This document shows positions 10,166 through 23,069 of a stretch of DNA of 43,225 nucleotides, piece after piece. The notes under the pieces were generated by a model. The model worked only from the letters and a program-made list of their open reading frames with translations. It was not told the origin of the DNA and ran no database searches. Positions within the stretch are counted from its first letter, which is position 1; each line of letters starts with the position of its first letter. A program made the translations under genes and the position numbers. The DNA is from Rhizophagus sp. LPA8_4_AMF (lineage: Eukaryota > Glomeromycota > Glomeromycetes > Glomerales > Glomeraceae), in contig JADRCO010000209.1 in the NCBI GenBank assembly GCA_021464525.1, positions 1 through 43,225 of the forward strand. Direction: 5' to 3'.

Positions 10166-11640
10166 AATTTTCTATGTGATTATAATATTATTTTGGTAAA
10201 AAAGGAATTCATTATTATTAATTTGGCAAGAATTAAAAATCTATTTTGTTTGGGTTCTGTAAGTGCGTATAATGCTATGCATTAGTTAAGATGAAGAAAT
10301 GACACTGTATACTGTATTTATTACAAAATACAACATTATGGAGAAAAATAAAAACATGCTATACTTATTTATACCCGATACAAGATAATTCTAATGGTGA
10401 ATCTCTCATCGTCAAGAATACCTTTAAAATGCAAAGACGAATAATTGGGATTTTAAACTTAATATTTAAAGAAAGTAAAAAACAAACAATTTTTAAATTA
10501 TATTTGTAACAATAAGCAAACAAACACTTTAATCTAATAATTCACCGCTGATTATCAAACCAAAATTTAATTTTTATATGCAAAATATTGTCACATAATA
10601 TCAATAACAATAATATTACAATCCATAAATTTATTTTTGGAGGCATGTCAGCATATTAGGAAATATAACTTGTGATAGTTTTATATAATATGATACAGTA
10701 TTTTATTTCCTATAAATGCATAAATAAATACATTTAAGGGTTATATTTCTATACTAAACATTTAGATTTAGTCGGTCTATTTGTATTATGTTATACTACT
10801 CCAGCTGGTAGCTCAAGGCTTAGATCTTTTTTTTTTATAATAAAAGGTCCTGTACCGATATACCGATCTTAATTGACCTTTAAAGCTAATGCAACCTTAA
10901 TGACAACTTGTTATATTGTAAAAAAAATTTTTTTTTTATTCAAATACGGAGATGAGCAATATATTTTCCGTGATTATGCGGAAAAGTTTTCCGTTTTTAA
11001 CAATGCGTTATAACAATCGATTAAGCTACCCGATCCAAGAATACAAGAATACAATGGTTAGTTTTAATTCTGATTGTTCTCTCCATGATTATAAAAAAAA
11101 GTCTTAACTTATAAAGGCTAACTTCGGCTTTAAAAAAGTAGTCAAGAAAAAATGCAAAAAAAATTTTTATATCGTGAATGATAAAAGGAAATCTGTTCGT
11201 CCAAAATGTGCAAAATGATGTGATATTACTTTTTCGGAAATTTCCGGAAATTTCCGGAAAGTTTCAGAAAATTTCGGAGATCTTTAAACAGATCTACTCG
11301 CTCAAATTTAAATTTAACTAGCTATTAAATTTTTCAGTTGAAAGAGAAGGTGTTGAAGGATAATTATTCCATAACTTAAAAAAGATTTCAAATTTCACTT
11401 TTTACGATTGACAAATATATAGAAAGATCGGATCTAAATCCAATTCAACTGAAACTTTTTCGATTTACAATTACCTCAGAATACTGTATACAATTGAAAC
11501 TCCTCATTATATTGGAAGTATCACACCTATTTTTGAAATTCTCATGCTTATTTTGATTGATCTAAAATTAACAAAAATGGGCATACGATTAAATATAAAT
11601 CGTTTTCACAGTTTTAGTGCATTTAAAAATATAAAGTAGA
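10166..11640. other. Gene-free AT-rich DNA
   Basis: No supported gene. Isolated TTTCCG/CCGTGA words at 10965-11000, and three tandem TTTCCGGAAA-type units at about 11234-11262, are probably remnants of the hairpin-MITE family. A tRNA A-box-like string near 10809-10830 runs into T9 and lacks a B box. Confidence 0.4.
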
Positions 11641-11819
11641 TCCCAATAAAAAATTTTATCCGTTTATTTCTGTAAAAACTCCGTAAATATGAGCCTTTCA
11701 CGGCGGAAAATGTAAATAATTTGATAAATTCCGTGATATAAGGTTATTAATTCCGGAAATATGAGCCTTTTACGGAAAAAAGATGGAATATAAAAAACGG
11801 ATCGACTTTTTTACAGGGA
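11641..11819 (+). mobile_element. Hairpin-MITE family, most complete copy
   Basis: This 179-bp element has inverted ends: left TCCCAATAAAAAATTTTATC.. and right ..ACTTTTTTACAGGGA, which reads TCCCTGTAAAAAAGTCGATC inverted. Inside are two related imperfect hairpins (CCGTAAATATGAGCCTTTCA.. and TTCCGGAAATATGAGCCTTT..) separated by a CCGTGATATAAGG core. A possible 4-bp AGAT duplication is adjacent (AGAT before CCC, AGAT after GGG). It encodes no protein. Its transposase family is unknown to me. Confidence 0.7.
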
Positions 11820-14800
11820 GATCAAGACGCGGTCTTTCCGTCCAAATATAACGCATGTATTGTTAAATATGCCTTATTTATGTACAGTATAATTAATTTT
11901 TTAACTATTGTTAAAAATGAAATTCTCTAAACTCATGCGTTTAGTTATGATGTAACTTCTTTTTATTATGAGTTACGTAATTTCCCTTTATTATGAGGCT
12001 TATTTTGCAGTGCAACTTAATCTTACAAAGTTCGCTTATATTGTAATTACTAATTTTTTTTGCATAATCATAAATCTATTCTGATTATAAGAATTAACCC
12101 AATTAATCAAATAAGAAAATTTCGTTATTTTTCTTTTTGAATTTCTATATTAATTCGTTTACTTTAAATTTTTTTTTTTATTTATTAATTGGCATCTAAA
12201 TCAATAGAATAAGTTTTTTTAACGACTTAAAATTAATATGTTCTATAGAAATAATACTTTAGGGACAATTTTCTATTTACAATATAAAATAATAGTATTA
12301 ATGGCGTAGATCGTTATACGATTTAGGTAGTACAATCTACAGTGTGGCTGTACCTATGACCCTTGTATATGGCATATCATTCAAGGCAAGGCAAATTCCG
12401 AATAATAATTAAATAGGGAATTAATCCGCCTAAAATTTTTAAATTAAACGGCAATGCCCATTATATAACGATTTTTTTTTACGTTATACTTTTTACACTC
12501 TTTTTAGTTCATAAGGCGTTAGTGCATCTCAACTAATTATGATAAAATCATTCGTATCGAAAATAATTATTATGTTCATAAGCCAAATGACTTATTAAAA
12601 ATAACAGTCTAATAGCGAACGCTGCATATTAGATTTCTTTTAAAGAATTGTCCATCCCTTATTAGATTTGAAAATAACATATTACCTGACCCGTTAGAAC
12701 GGTCTAAGCCTTTTCTTTTTTTGATATACATGTACATTGTGTTACCTTGAATCTCATGATTTTTATGTTTGCGAAAGAATCATTATTCATCGTTTTATTT
12801 TTGATTAATGTATTTTTAAGAATGAATAAAGGAAAATAATATGAAAAAAATAACATTGTAAAAAGGTTTATTGTGATGTAAGATATTAGGTATGATATAT
12901 TAAGAAATGTATCTTTCTCAAGAAAGATACTATGTATTTTGATTTAAAAACGAATCGTAAAATTTTTTTGATAATTATAAATGATCTCAACTAAATTGAA
13001 TTGTGAAAAATAGATTTTTTTTTATTAAAATATTATTATATTATAAGAGAAAAAGTGATTCAATATATAATATAAAATAAATTAAAATTTAAGATAATTA
13101 AAAATTGGCATTCATGTTTAAATATTATTTTATTATATGAACCTTGAACCTTAAATATTTCGGTAGTGTACAGTTTCTTGTTTAGTTTGAAATTTACTAG
13201 TTTCTTGTTTACAAATTCTTACTTGAGCAATATCTTAGAGACACTGCTGGAAAACATATCGTTTATTATAATGATAACATTGTTAATTCATTATTTGAAG
13301 TTTTATTTACAAATATTATGATGATCGTAAATCTAAAGATCTATTTGTATTCAAAAAATTTGAGGGATAAGTGGTAATATTTTTTGTAACAATTAGTCAT
13401 CTTAATCGTTAAAGAAAATTAAAATTAAGGGGTACATTATTATTGCCAAGAATATATATATATATATAGTAGCTTCATATGAATAATAATGATACTTTTA
13501 GCTTAATAAATATTACATAATTAAAGCTGTAGTTAATATGATGAGGCAGATTGAAGTAATTAAAATTCAGTAAAGGAATAAACTTATTATTATATAAATT
13601 GTTACCTTTACATATAATTACGATTATAAATTGATTATATAACCAAAAATTTTATATTTGTAGTTACTCGCACATGAATAACAATAAACTTAATATGCTG
13701 TAACATTTGCTATATTCGTAATCTTCAAAGAAGCTAATAATTTATTATCATGCAATCTGTTCACGACATTGGTGCAAATTGGGTCTCGACTAACTGTATA
13801 ATAATATTATGTAAAAAAAAATTTCCTTTAAATTTAGAGGGAATGTGAAAATTGTAATTACATGTGATCATTCATAAGATACACAATTTTATTAATTTAA
13901 TGCATGTGCTTCGCTTTGGTCCGGCGGGCTGTGCCGAAATGTTACACCGATCAAGCGATCACGTTTCTGCAAAAATTTTTTATTCGATTTTTATCACTTT
14001 GATAAAAGTCGCTAATGTCGCTAATGTCCGTTCGTATCTAATTGATCACAAAAATTTTTATTTTTTGTTGTGTTTTTCATCTGTCTCACGATTAAAACGC
14101 TTCTATTCGTGAAAAGAGGCTTTCAATTGATCAAATAAGGAAATTAAGCGCTTTTTTTAATGCTTTTAATGCATGAACCCTATACACTATTACGTAATTT
14201 GAAACTTACTTTGAACATTATAATATTCATCTTTGTATAATTTCTTTAAATAGAAGGTTATAAATGCAAGCATATGAGTTCACAGTAACCGAAATGATGA
14301 TTAGACGCAATGAAAGGATTTATCATCAAGTAAACTAAGCTGTGACCAAATTTTTAATTCGTACCATTTGTAAATCACCAAACGCATTAAACCAAGATGT
14401 TGATTATATAGATTGTATTACCTATAATATTTTTTTTTACGCCAAAGCATTTATTATAATTGTGTTTCTTATAGTAGCAAACTGCAAACCTGTAGATACA
14501 AAAAATTGCTTTATAAAAAAAAATTTAATATATAAACCACAATCGGGTTTAATTAATCACGCGTTCCGTTATTTTCGGAGATAAAGTTTTTCATTATATA
14601 TTTAAATATTTTCTGAAAAAAAAAAATAAAGGTGCGTATAATTTTTTTTTTTGTGTAATATAAACAAGAAAATATAAAGGGGTGCTTGCTTGTATCAGTT
14701 AATACATTTGAATCATGAAAGACGCCAACGGAATTAGACAGAATTTTTCCTTTTACAATTTTTTTATTTATTAGCTAAGGAGTCATTTTATATTGCAAAA

Positions 14801-16220
14801 GACAGACTATAACAGTTAAGTAAGTTTCGTCCGGTTTGTTTTGAACGACTTTGAGCCTTGGTTGAATCTAAATTTGCATAGTAACCACCACTAAAGGGAA
14901 AACCAACTTCATTTAAATGATATCAATGAAATTCCAAGTTAGTCTATTTAAAGAGGTTTTTTTTCGCGGAGTACTATTTATTACTATAATCGGCAATGAT
15001 TCTTTCTTTTAGAATCCAATTATTTTGCAGCTGATAATAGGTACATTCGCAAATCCAATTGGATAGATTGTGAATTTCTATATGCCAACCCTATTCGCGA
15101 ATAAATAAATAGATGGATTATTGATTTGTATGACAAACCATTTTTTGGTTGTTTCAGTTGTAGGTTTTTTTCGTTAGAAGATTCTTCCTTATGAATATAA
15201 CAAATAAAGTGAAAGAAAAATTTTAATAAAAAAAGTAAGTGTGTAATAGATGATTGAGATAGAGTAAAATTGTTATCTAAAAATTTTATCCATGAGATAC
15301 ACCAATCAGAGCTCTTGTTATACTTATCAGTCGAACAATATTATAATATAAATTGCTATTGGATAACAGATAAGCATAAAAAAAATAATACGTGAGAATA
15401 TAAAATTAACCAATCCAATCGATCGATTGTACTCTTTTATTGTCCCAAAAAGGTTACTCTAATGGTAAATATAAATAAGCTTAAATAAAGTTTGAATTTA
15501 TATTATAATCCACGCAAGGTGATACAAAGTACATGTTAATTTAATTAAATGTTTTATTATTTAATTTAATATAAAAGATTAGTTTGTTATAATACTTATA
15601 AAATAAAAATGTAACACAAGTATAATTAAATCCGAAGAATCATATTCATTAGGTCGTATACATATAATCACATGATTTAATATAAAAATTTTGTGAACGA
15701 AAGTTTGCAATTCACATGATATATAAAAATTTACATTTAAAATTTTTTACATATGTAAAATAAAAGCGCTCATCCGCAATATTTTTTAAAAATTAATTAA
15801 ACCCGCTCGCCCATAAGAAGCCCAACCTTCATAACCTTGACTAAGATTGCATTGAAATAATTATGCACACACGTGACTTTATGTAATTTGTCATGTTATT
15901 TGGAGGTTTAGGATTTTTTAGTGGCGAAAAAATGTTTCAGACGCGTGTAATTACGTGAGCGTTTCGTTCTATGACCATTTAAAAGGTGAATGATTTTTCA
16001 TGCAAAATGATCTACTGTCTCACTTTGATAATCTATTTTAATTGTAATACAGAAATTTAAGACAAGTTATTTAAAAACTATATAGTAGTATCACATGGTA
16101 TTCTTTCAAATAAACTAACATACTACTAAATTCAGATAATTCAAGTGTAGGCAAGGACTCGGCCACTCAGGTACTGTCCAAAGTTGGAATATGCCATTCA
16201 TATGCTAAGGGTTTTTTTAT
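11820..16220. other. Long gene-poor AT-rich stretch
   Basis: No gene is supported. Structures seen: an AT microsatellite at about 13452-13467; a GC-rich island at 13905-13975; a 7-bp hairpin TTTATCACTTTGATAAA at 13990-14006; a 9-bp direct repeat GTCGCTAAT at about 14009-14026; perfect palindromes ATCCAATTGGAT (15053-15064) and TATTCGCGAATA (15092-15103). Open frames at 13864-14112 and 14342-14584 have noncoding-like composition, the second without an ATG. Confidence 0.4.
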
Positions 16221-16241
16221 ATTGTACATCTAAATATTACA

Positions 16242-16645
16242 ATTTTATCAATTCGGTAAATATCGGAGAAACAACTTTATGTTAATTACTATTTTATAAA
16301 GTTGCCTTAACGTTTTGCCTTCATAATTTGACTATTTAAAGCTTTAATTACAAATTTTACGCAATTGTGCAGTACTTTTTATTCTTCTGATTTGTTTGAT
16401 TTAATCGATTGTGCTAATAATAAACAATGCCCAGGCTTTTATGAAGTTTTACTATTGTCTTTAGTTCATTTTATCAATTCGATAAATCGAAGAAATAAAC
16501 TTTCATTTTTACTTTCATTCACGATTTTAATATTTTGTTAATTACTCTAACGCGGTTGTTTAATAGTTTGACTATTTATAACTTGTATATTAAATCCTAC
16601 GTAATTGTGCAGTATTTTATTCATTAATTTAATCGATCGCGTCAA
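16242..16645 (+). repeat. Degenerate tandem duplication, unit ~226 bp
   Basis: Two direct copies, starting at 16242 and 16468, share ATTTTATCAATTCG at the start, TTGACTATTTA in the middle, GTAATTGTGCAGTA-like near the end and TTTAATCGAT at the close. The offset stays at 226-228 bp throughout, so this is one duplication rather than scattered similarity. It lies directly upstream of the small arginine-rich frame at 16768. Confidence 0.65.
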
Positions 16646-16767
16646 AAATAACATGATATTTTTATATGATATTTTAAGATTTGTCTATCTATTTTTATAT
16701 AAATATCACCTCAGAATTTCTTTTTCTCATTATATTAAACTATCATCTTCAACTTCTTTATATAAAA

Positions 16768-17010
16768 ATGCCATTAAATAACTACAGAAATTTAATTTCA
16801 TTTATTGATTTTAACCATGATATTGTTCGTAGACGTCATCAAAGAAACATGAATAGAAGAATTAGACGTAGAATTATTAATAGAACATATAGGAGAAATG
16901 TACCTGCCAATAACGCAAATATATTTTCAAGTCTAATTACGCAATTACCATTGCAAATTACGAATGATCCGTTTACGAATCAATTATTTAATGGAGTCAT
17001 TTTCCATTAA
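16768..17010 (+). CDS. Candidate small arginine-rich protein, 80 residues
   Basis: The frame runs from ATG to TAA. Upstream codons stay open to 16681 but contain no ATG, so the start at 16768 is preferred; it follows a CT-rich and then TATAAAA leader, with A at -3. The protein has a hydrophobic-acidic start (ISFIDFNHDIV), then a dense basic block (RRRHQRNMNRRIRRR and RTYRRN, about residues 23-50), then a neutral Asn/Leu/Thr-rich tail. No signal peptide or known domain is recognised. The basic block could bind nucleic acid; that is inference. The duplicated segment at 16242-16645 lies just upstream. At 80 codons in AT-rich DNA, chance cannot be excluded, but the arginine density is unusual for random AT-rich sequence. 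Confidence 0.4.
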   Translation: MPLNNYRNLISFIDFNHDIVRRRHQRNMNRRIRRRIINRTYRRNVPANNANIFSSLITQLPLQITNDPFTNQLFNGVIFH

Positions 17011-17341
17011 ATAATTTTTAATATAGTAAGTATGATTATATTACTTATTTATAACTTTTAATTTTAACTGTCAATTTTAACTGTCATTAATTTTTAAGCA
17101 TGGTCAATCGGCGATATGACATCTATTTAATCCGTAAAATAATATATTAGGCATTTTACGAAAAAATAAGATAATATATATATGTATATAAATATATATG
17201 TAAGATTTTTTATAGAATTTAATGTAAAAAATTCAAAATTGTAGAGGTTAAAAATACATCAATTTTGAATATGAATTTATTATGAGACGAATTTTAATCA
17301 CAATTATCACAATTGTTAATTTGATTTTATACTAAGCTTAG
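17011..17341. other. AT-rich spacer
   Basis: Nothing beyond A/T-rich sequence with ATATAT runs around 17175-17202 and a near-tandem CAATTTTAACTGT / CAATTTTAACTGTC duplicate at 17060-17085 next to the end of the small gene. Confidence 0.35.
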
Positions 17342-17467
17342 CACTGACTAAGGTACCCCGGGTACAAATTAAATTACCCTATTTAAAAAATTGAATCGTA
17401 CCCAGGGGTACTTTGTATCGGGTATATTATAAGGGGGGGGGTACGCTAAAATGTCCCTTAGTCAGTG
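17342..17467. mobile_element. 126-bp MITE with CACTGACTAAGG ends
   Basis: Left CACTGACTAAGG (17342-17353) and right CCTTAGTCAGTG (17456-17467) are a perfect 12-bp inverted repeat. The inside has several GTACCC / GGGTAC words, including the near-palindrome GTACCCCGGGTAC, and a run of nine G at about 17433-17441. It is noncoding. Confidence 0.65.
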
Positions 17468-17791
17468 ACATACGGTAAGTTTCCAGTTTCCACCAACAAT
17501 ATATGATCATGTGCCAATACTTTAACCGACAAACTTTCTATATAGAAATTGTAATTAAAATATTTTATTATATCCTAATATAAAGATCACACAATACATT
17601 TTCATTGAATAGCTCTATTAATGATATACTGTATGTAATAAATAAATAACTCCTTATTAATACATATAATAAAAAAAAAGTACTTTAAAGTAAAAATCAA
17701 GCCATTAAAATCATTAAAATAGGTTATAAATAAACTCATGGCTGATCTTCGGGAGAGTCTAAATAATAAATACTTATTGTATAGGTCTTTA

Positions 17792-17907
17792 TAGGCAACA
17801 CTCTGCTGTTTCCGATTTCAGCAATTTGACGGCCAGATTGTGCTATTAACGTGGCACAAACTGAGCCTGCGAAATGACTTCAATCGAAAACAGCAGAGTA
17901 TTGCCTA
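17792..17907. mobile_element. 116-bp MITE with TAGGCAA..CTCTGCTG ends
   Basis: Inverted ends of 26 bp (17792-17817 and 17882-17907) differ at two positions; the core is ACTCTGCTGTTT. If the outer TA on each side is the target duplication, the element is GGCAA..TTGCC flanked by TA, a Tc1-mariner-like arrangement. The GC-richer centre holds a GTGC..GCAC hairpin. It has no coding capacity. Confidence 0.7.
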
Positions 17908-19739
17908 AATATTATAAGTATACAGTATTACTAAATTCATAATGCCAAGTATCCAACAGCATAAGGAACTACTATAAAAAATATTTTTATAGCGCACATG
18001 ACGATATGTAATTTGCATAATTATCTAAAAATAAATGCATAAAACTTCAATACCAGTTTTATTTATAATTCAATATAAAATTACGCGTATTATAATCACA
18101 GCAGTTATATTTTTGGAAAAATTTCTTTGTTTTACGTTTGCATAATTTTATTGTTCTTAAAATGTTATTAACGCGTCTTCACAATAAAAGTTACAAAGTG
18201 TATTCATCCAGTGATTCAAAAATCATATTGTAATTAACAAAAAGGGCGTTTACAACAATTTATTTAAAATACGCTAAATTTACATTTAAATGATATTTAT
18301 TTACGGAGTTAGTCTTACAATTTGAAAGAGTATGGAAACTTATATTCCGATTTTAAAAAATTTTTTAAGTGATTTTATATAAAAAAAAAATTTTTTTATC
18401 ATAATGTGCTGTGTGAAGTAAATAATGAAAAAAGTTTCCATTTTTATAGTACAGTCTTGTTTCATTTATTCTATTTCGCCTTTTTCGGGTTATAGAGACT
18501 AAAAAATTCCGTTTCTTAAAATTGCTATTACCGAGCATTTTTTTAATGAATTTTCATCTCCATGGAAAAATCTCTTATTGAGATAAACGGTATTCTCATA
18601 TACACGCTCCGAATTTATGTTATAATGATTACTATTAATGCAATATAAAATAAAATTTCTTATTGTGAGTTTTATACAATTTTTGATTAACGAGAATTGT
18701 ACTTATTATTCCTATTGTGTAAATTTGAATAAAATGATTCTAGATTCCTTATTGTCTAAATTATTTTACTCTTTATATGGTTTTTTTGTATAGTTAAAAT
18801 TACACCTTTGAATGACATTTTTGTCAACATTTATATGGTAAATAAAGAAAATGAAATAAAAATAAAGTAGCAATAACCTAATTTATTTAAAAAAATTTTT
18901 CGTATAAAGATAAACAATAAAATTTTTTTTAGTCATAAAATTTTACTTTGTACCCCTCCCTGTATATTGTGGCGTTTAGATGCAGATCATATATAGATAT
19001 GTATATTTGAATGATAATATTCCAGGGTAGTATTAGCCTCGGTTATTTTAACCGATTATGATTTCACCCGATTTGTCAATAAAATTTTTGCCACAAACGC
19101 CACATTTTAATGTACAAAATAATTATATCGGGTTTAGAGTACTTTTTTATTTACATACAAATGTACAATGGTCGATCATTAATATAAATATAAATCGATC
19201 AATGTTTTCTCAAAAATTTAGATTAATCACTTTATACATTTGTTATTATCGTTAAAGTATTATTTAATTGAATGAATTATGGAAAAACTTTGTTTAAATA
19301 TTATTTTATGAATTTTATTTTTAAATACACGATATGAAAGAAATGTAATAACTGTAGAAAAGTCATGGAATAGTGAAATATTAATTGAATATATAAATTA
19401 TAATAGTTATATTTAATAGCGTTCGGTATGAATTTATCATTATTATGCAATAGATACTAATAATTTTAGAGATAAAAATTCATAAATTATGAGCTTTATT
19501 ATTATAGCGCGTGTCGCTGGATCTTGTGTCAATTATGTAATTTTATTCGATACAAATTTTTAAGTCAATATAGGTACATTGAATAGTACAGAAGATGCAT
19601 TTGTTATCTTTTTCTTAACCACCAAAAAAAACAACCAGAGCACGTGATTCAAAAGCTATAATGGTGCTGCGAGACTTGGAGTCCTCCTATGAGGTTATTC
19701 TAACCTTTCTGTTCTTACCTAACTTAACTTCAATGGGGG
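17908..19739. other. AT-rich stretch with minor inverted repeats
   Basis: No supported gene. A GTGGCGTTT (about 18969-18977) and AAACGCCAC (about 19095-19103) pair could end a ~135-bp element; between them lies the perfect 17-bp palindrome TCGGTTATTTTAACCGA (about 19037-19053). CCAGAGCA / TGCTCTGG (about 19636 and 19740) form another 8-bp pair. Confidence 0.35.
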
Positions 19740-19955
19740 ATGCTCTGGGACCCGAGCAATATATAAATAGGTCAAGGGGAGTGCCATGAATTTACGTCAT
19801 TTAGGTTTTAAGGTTTTGAGGCCCCCTAACAAGAGATCGGCACAAATTTACTTCAGGGCCAGAATTACGTAATGATGCTGTCATTATCCAAAAAAGGAAT
19901 GATCCACACATTAAACTCATTGGTCGGGCGATATGGATATAATATATCATGTGAT
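19740..19955 (+). repeat. Diverged relative of the 42.08-kb MITE
   Basis: GGGACCCGAGCAATATATAA.. with following AATAGGTCAAGG matches the TIR of the element at 42082-42305 (GGACCCCGAGCTATATATAT..). In the same order further on both carry TTCAGGGCC(A/G)GAATTA and CAAAAAAGGAA-type blocks. The second TIR is not found, so this copy is truncated or strongly decayed. Confidence 0.45.
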
Positions 19956-20428
19956 ACAGCTAAACTCAAAGAGTCTAAGTAATCTTTGTTTCTCGAACCA
20001 AAAATTTTTTCAACTCATAATTTCATTTATTTTTCATGAAAAATAACAAAAGTGAAACTTTGAAATTAACAGTGGCTTAATGTCATTTTCCAGTAGAATT
20101 AATTATTATATAACCAATTATCTTCTTCAGTTGATACGTCGGTAATGTAATATAATTTCTAATTATTCGATTATATGTATTCTAAAAGAATCTAATTATA
20201 AATTAACATCTACAATTCTAATAGTTGACAATTATTTCAGTTTAAATTGCTTAACACCTTCTCTATAACTATAAATTCAGATGATGGTTTAAAATAATTA
20301 TTTTTCTAATAGAAAGAATATTGATTATTTTTTGAAAAAGGTGATAAGACTTGTAAGACGAAAAAGCTACAAATGATAAATAAAGAGTAACAATTAGTAG
20401 TATTTTCATATAAAAAAAAATTTTCTAA

Positions 20429-20573
20429 GTCCCCAGAATGATTATCAAATTGAAGAACAGTTCAATCTGTGAAAAAATTATTCCTAATTCTAACCCCCTT
20501 ACCTAACCTAATCTTAACCCTAATTCTAAAGAACCGGCATCATATAAATCTGGCTACCATTTTTTCCGGGGAC
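20429..20573. repeat. GTCCCC..GGGGAC inverted element with telomere-like core
   Basis: GTCCCCAGAA at the left and TTCCGGGGAC at the right form a ~10-bp inverted pair. Between them, 20488-20537 is a degenerate series of CCTAA/AACCCTAA-type units, including an exact TTAACCCTAA. That resembles the CCCTAA strand of TTAGGG telomeres but is too irregular to be an active telomere. Confidence 0.35.
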
Positions 20574-23069
20574 GTTATTATATCTTATATGAATTACGTG
20601 TTTATAGATCAAAGGTATTTTTCGTAGAGGTCGATTTAGGGAAATATTTAGAATTTTCACTAGAAAATTTTCATAAAGTTAAAACAAAAGATGACCAAAT
20701 TCTTTCATGACTTTTTGAATGATAAGGAATTAATCTGAGATGAAACAGATTAGAACGAATTTTCTGGACTTATCTGAGATCAAAATGAAGTCTGCCACGT
20801 AGGATCTAATAATCCTTCATACCTATCCAACCTGATTGATGGGTTAATTTCCTTCCAATGGAAGGTTAGTCCTTTGGATAGATTTATAACTATACGGCAT
20901 TCTTATTAACAGACTCTTTAATTTTTTTTGATTTTTTCAAGGCTATTAGTCTAGTCTTTTGTAAAGAAATGAATTTGAAACTTTCGTTCAAAATAAAGGC
21001 TATATCCGATTTTACGTATATAGACTAATTATTAAGAATTTTAAAGTTGGTGCTGTTATTAGCTGATAATTAACAATCTCTTCGTATATTACCAGCTGCT
21101 TCTGTACATCGAGATATAATTCAAAAAAATGGAGACGAAAAAAATAGTCTTATGGTTATCGTTTATTGCTGCTAAGTGTTAAATGCTCTTTTAATGATAA
21201 TCAAATGTTGCGTTATTCGGTTAACAATAACCCCTGCACTTTTTATGATCGATCATCAAAAATATTCTAATTTGAAACAAAATTTTGATCTAAATTTCAT
21301 TGATAAGAAAATTATCATGCAAGAAACAAAGAAAATAATAAGCTTACACGCAAAATTTCCTATCAAGGTGACAACCATAATTTAAGGGCACTTGATTCAT
21401 AAAATAGTTAAAGACGAGATAGACCTGTGTTGTGCTAGATTTTGAAATCTTGAGATGCAATTAGAAATCGATTATTAAAATCGATTTCGAAGATTCGTCG
21501 ATTTTCGATTAGCTCTACTCTAATAAAGAAGTTATTACCGTTGACATTACTCAATATTGCTTGATTAAATTTTGTTCGCTCAAATTACGTACTTGACTTT
21601 AAGATATGTATTGCACTCGTTGTCATGAGACGATTGGACAAATCCAACAAGTTAGATCATTGGATGGAAAATATACATGTTACTAGATTAGAGAATAATA
21701 CCAGTAAGCAGATGTAATGGGGTGGGGTCAATGAATAAATTTTAAAGTATTACAAAACACTCACAAAACTCGTTAGAATTCTTGATAATAAATAAGTCTT
21801 TCTATTAAACATATTTTATAATTAAAAAAATTTTTTTTTTTATTCGGCCCCATCAATTCTAGAATCAGGTTATGTACGGAACTTTAAATCATGAATAAAA
21901 TAATTTTTTTATTTATATTATTTATAATTGATTAAGAAATTTTAAGAATTGAATTTTTTATGTGTAATCGATAAAATCTTACCTTTTTTATTTACTGTTA
22001 AGACTATATTACGGGAAATTTTTGTTGAAGTTTTAATTTAATAAGATTGATAAATTTTATCCATCAATCTTTTATGAATCTGATAAGTCTGATAGAGCTT
22101 TTTTTAATTTAAACTATAAAGATATTTTTTTATAATAAAGATTATATAATATATTTAGTAGAAAGGTCATACATGTACTAACTCTAACCCTTACAAGGAA
22201 GGATAAAGCTTGATTTTTATTGACTATTTTTTTATAAAAAGAATTCAACTGTAATCATGGTAGATCAGATGAGATAATCAAATTTTTTTTACATTTAAGT
22301 ATAAGTCATTTTATAGTTGGTAATTTTCTTTTTGTTTATTCATTTTTTAAATGAATTTACAATAAAGTCTTATCATTTGTATTTTAATATCTATTATAGT
22401 TTCAAATTTGGTACGGGTTAAATTATTTTTTTTTAGAACGCCTTCGATGGATTTGGAAATTTTTGAACTCATTGAGATTTGAAATATAACGTACTTAATA
22501 TATTTGCAAACATATTATCACGCAAAGGAATTCTAAATGAGTTTCATGTTAATTAGAAACAGGAAGGATGCAACTTTGAAACTTGGCATTTTTTCGAAAA
22601 TTTTTCGGTGGTTTTAAAAAAATTTTCTTATATTGTCGATTTAAAAATTAATTTACTCAATTTATATTGAGCTACAAAATATTTACTAATAAATTCAAAA
22701 ATTGATGATCATTTCATAATTTGGTAAATTTTTTTTAATTTTTTTTTTATTCTATATATATATTCAATATCTCTATATCTGCGATCAGATTCCGATATAC
22801 AGATAAACACAGCTAAATGTATTTACCTACAGAATCACCTATGATAAATAATAACTCCGACCATATCATTGCGCAGGGTACAGACACAAACGTCAGATAA
22901 CTATGCAATTAATGTTTCACGTACTTCAATTGGATTTACTAATTCATAAATTTCATGTATGACGAGAATATATCGTTGCGATCCGCGGTTGAAAATATTA
23001 TATAACAATAAATAATATTTATTTTTTCTTACCTGTTATCAAATTTGGAATAAAAATCATTTAACATTA
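20574..23069. other. Gene-poor AT-rich stretch
   Basis: No gene is supported. A compact set of nested hairpins around 20825-20885 includes CCTTCCAATGGAAGG and a CTATCC..GGATAG pair. A few short coding-like strings (for example 21090-21175 plus strand, 22820-22915 minus strand) are too short to call. Confidence 0.35.

Noticed and set aside
10805..10835. tRNA-like A box (GGTAGCTCAAGGCTTAGA) before a T run
   Set aside because: No B box, anticodon stem or acceptor pairing follows; the T9 run comes too early. It may be a SINE scrap but cannot be supported.
14342..14584. 80-codon frame starting at GTG
   Set aside because: No ATG start, low-complexity A/T composition, no context.
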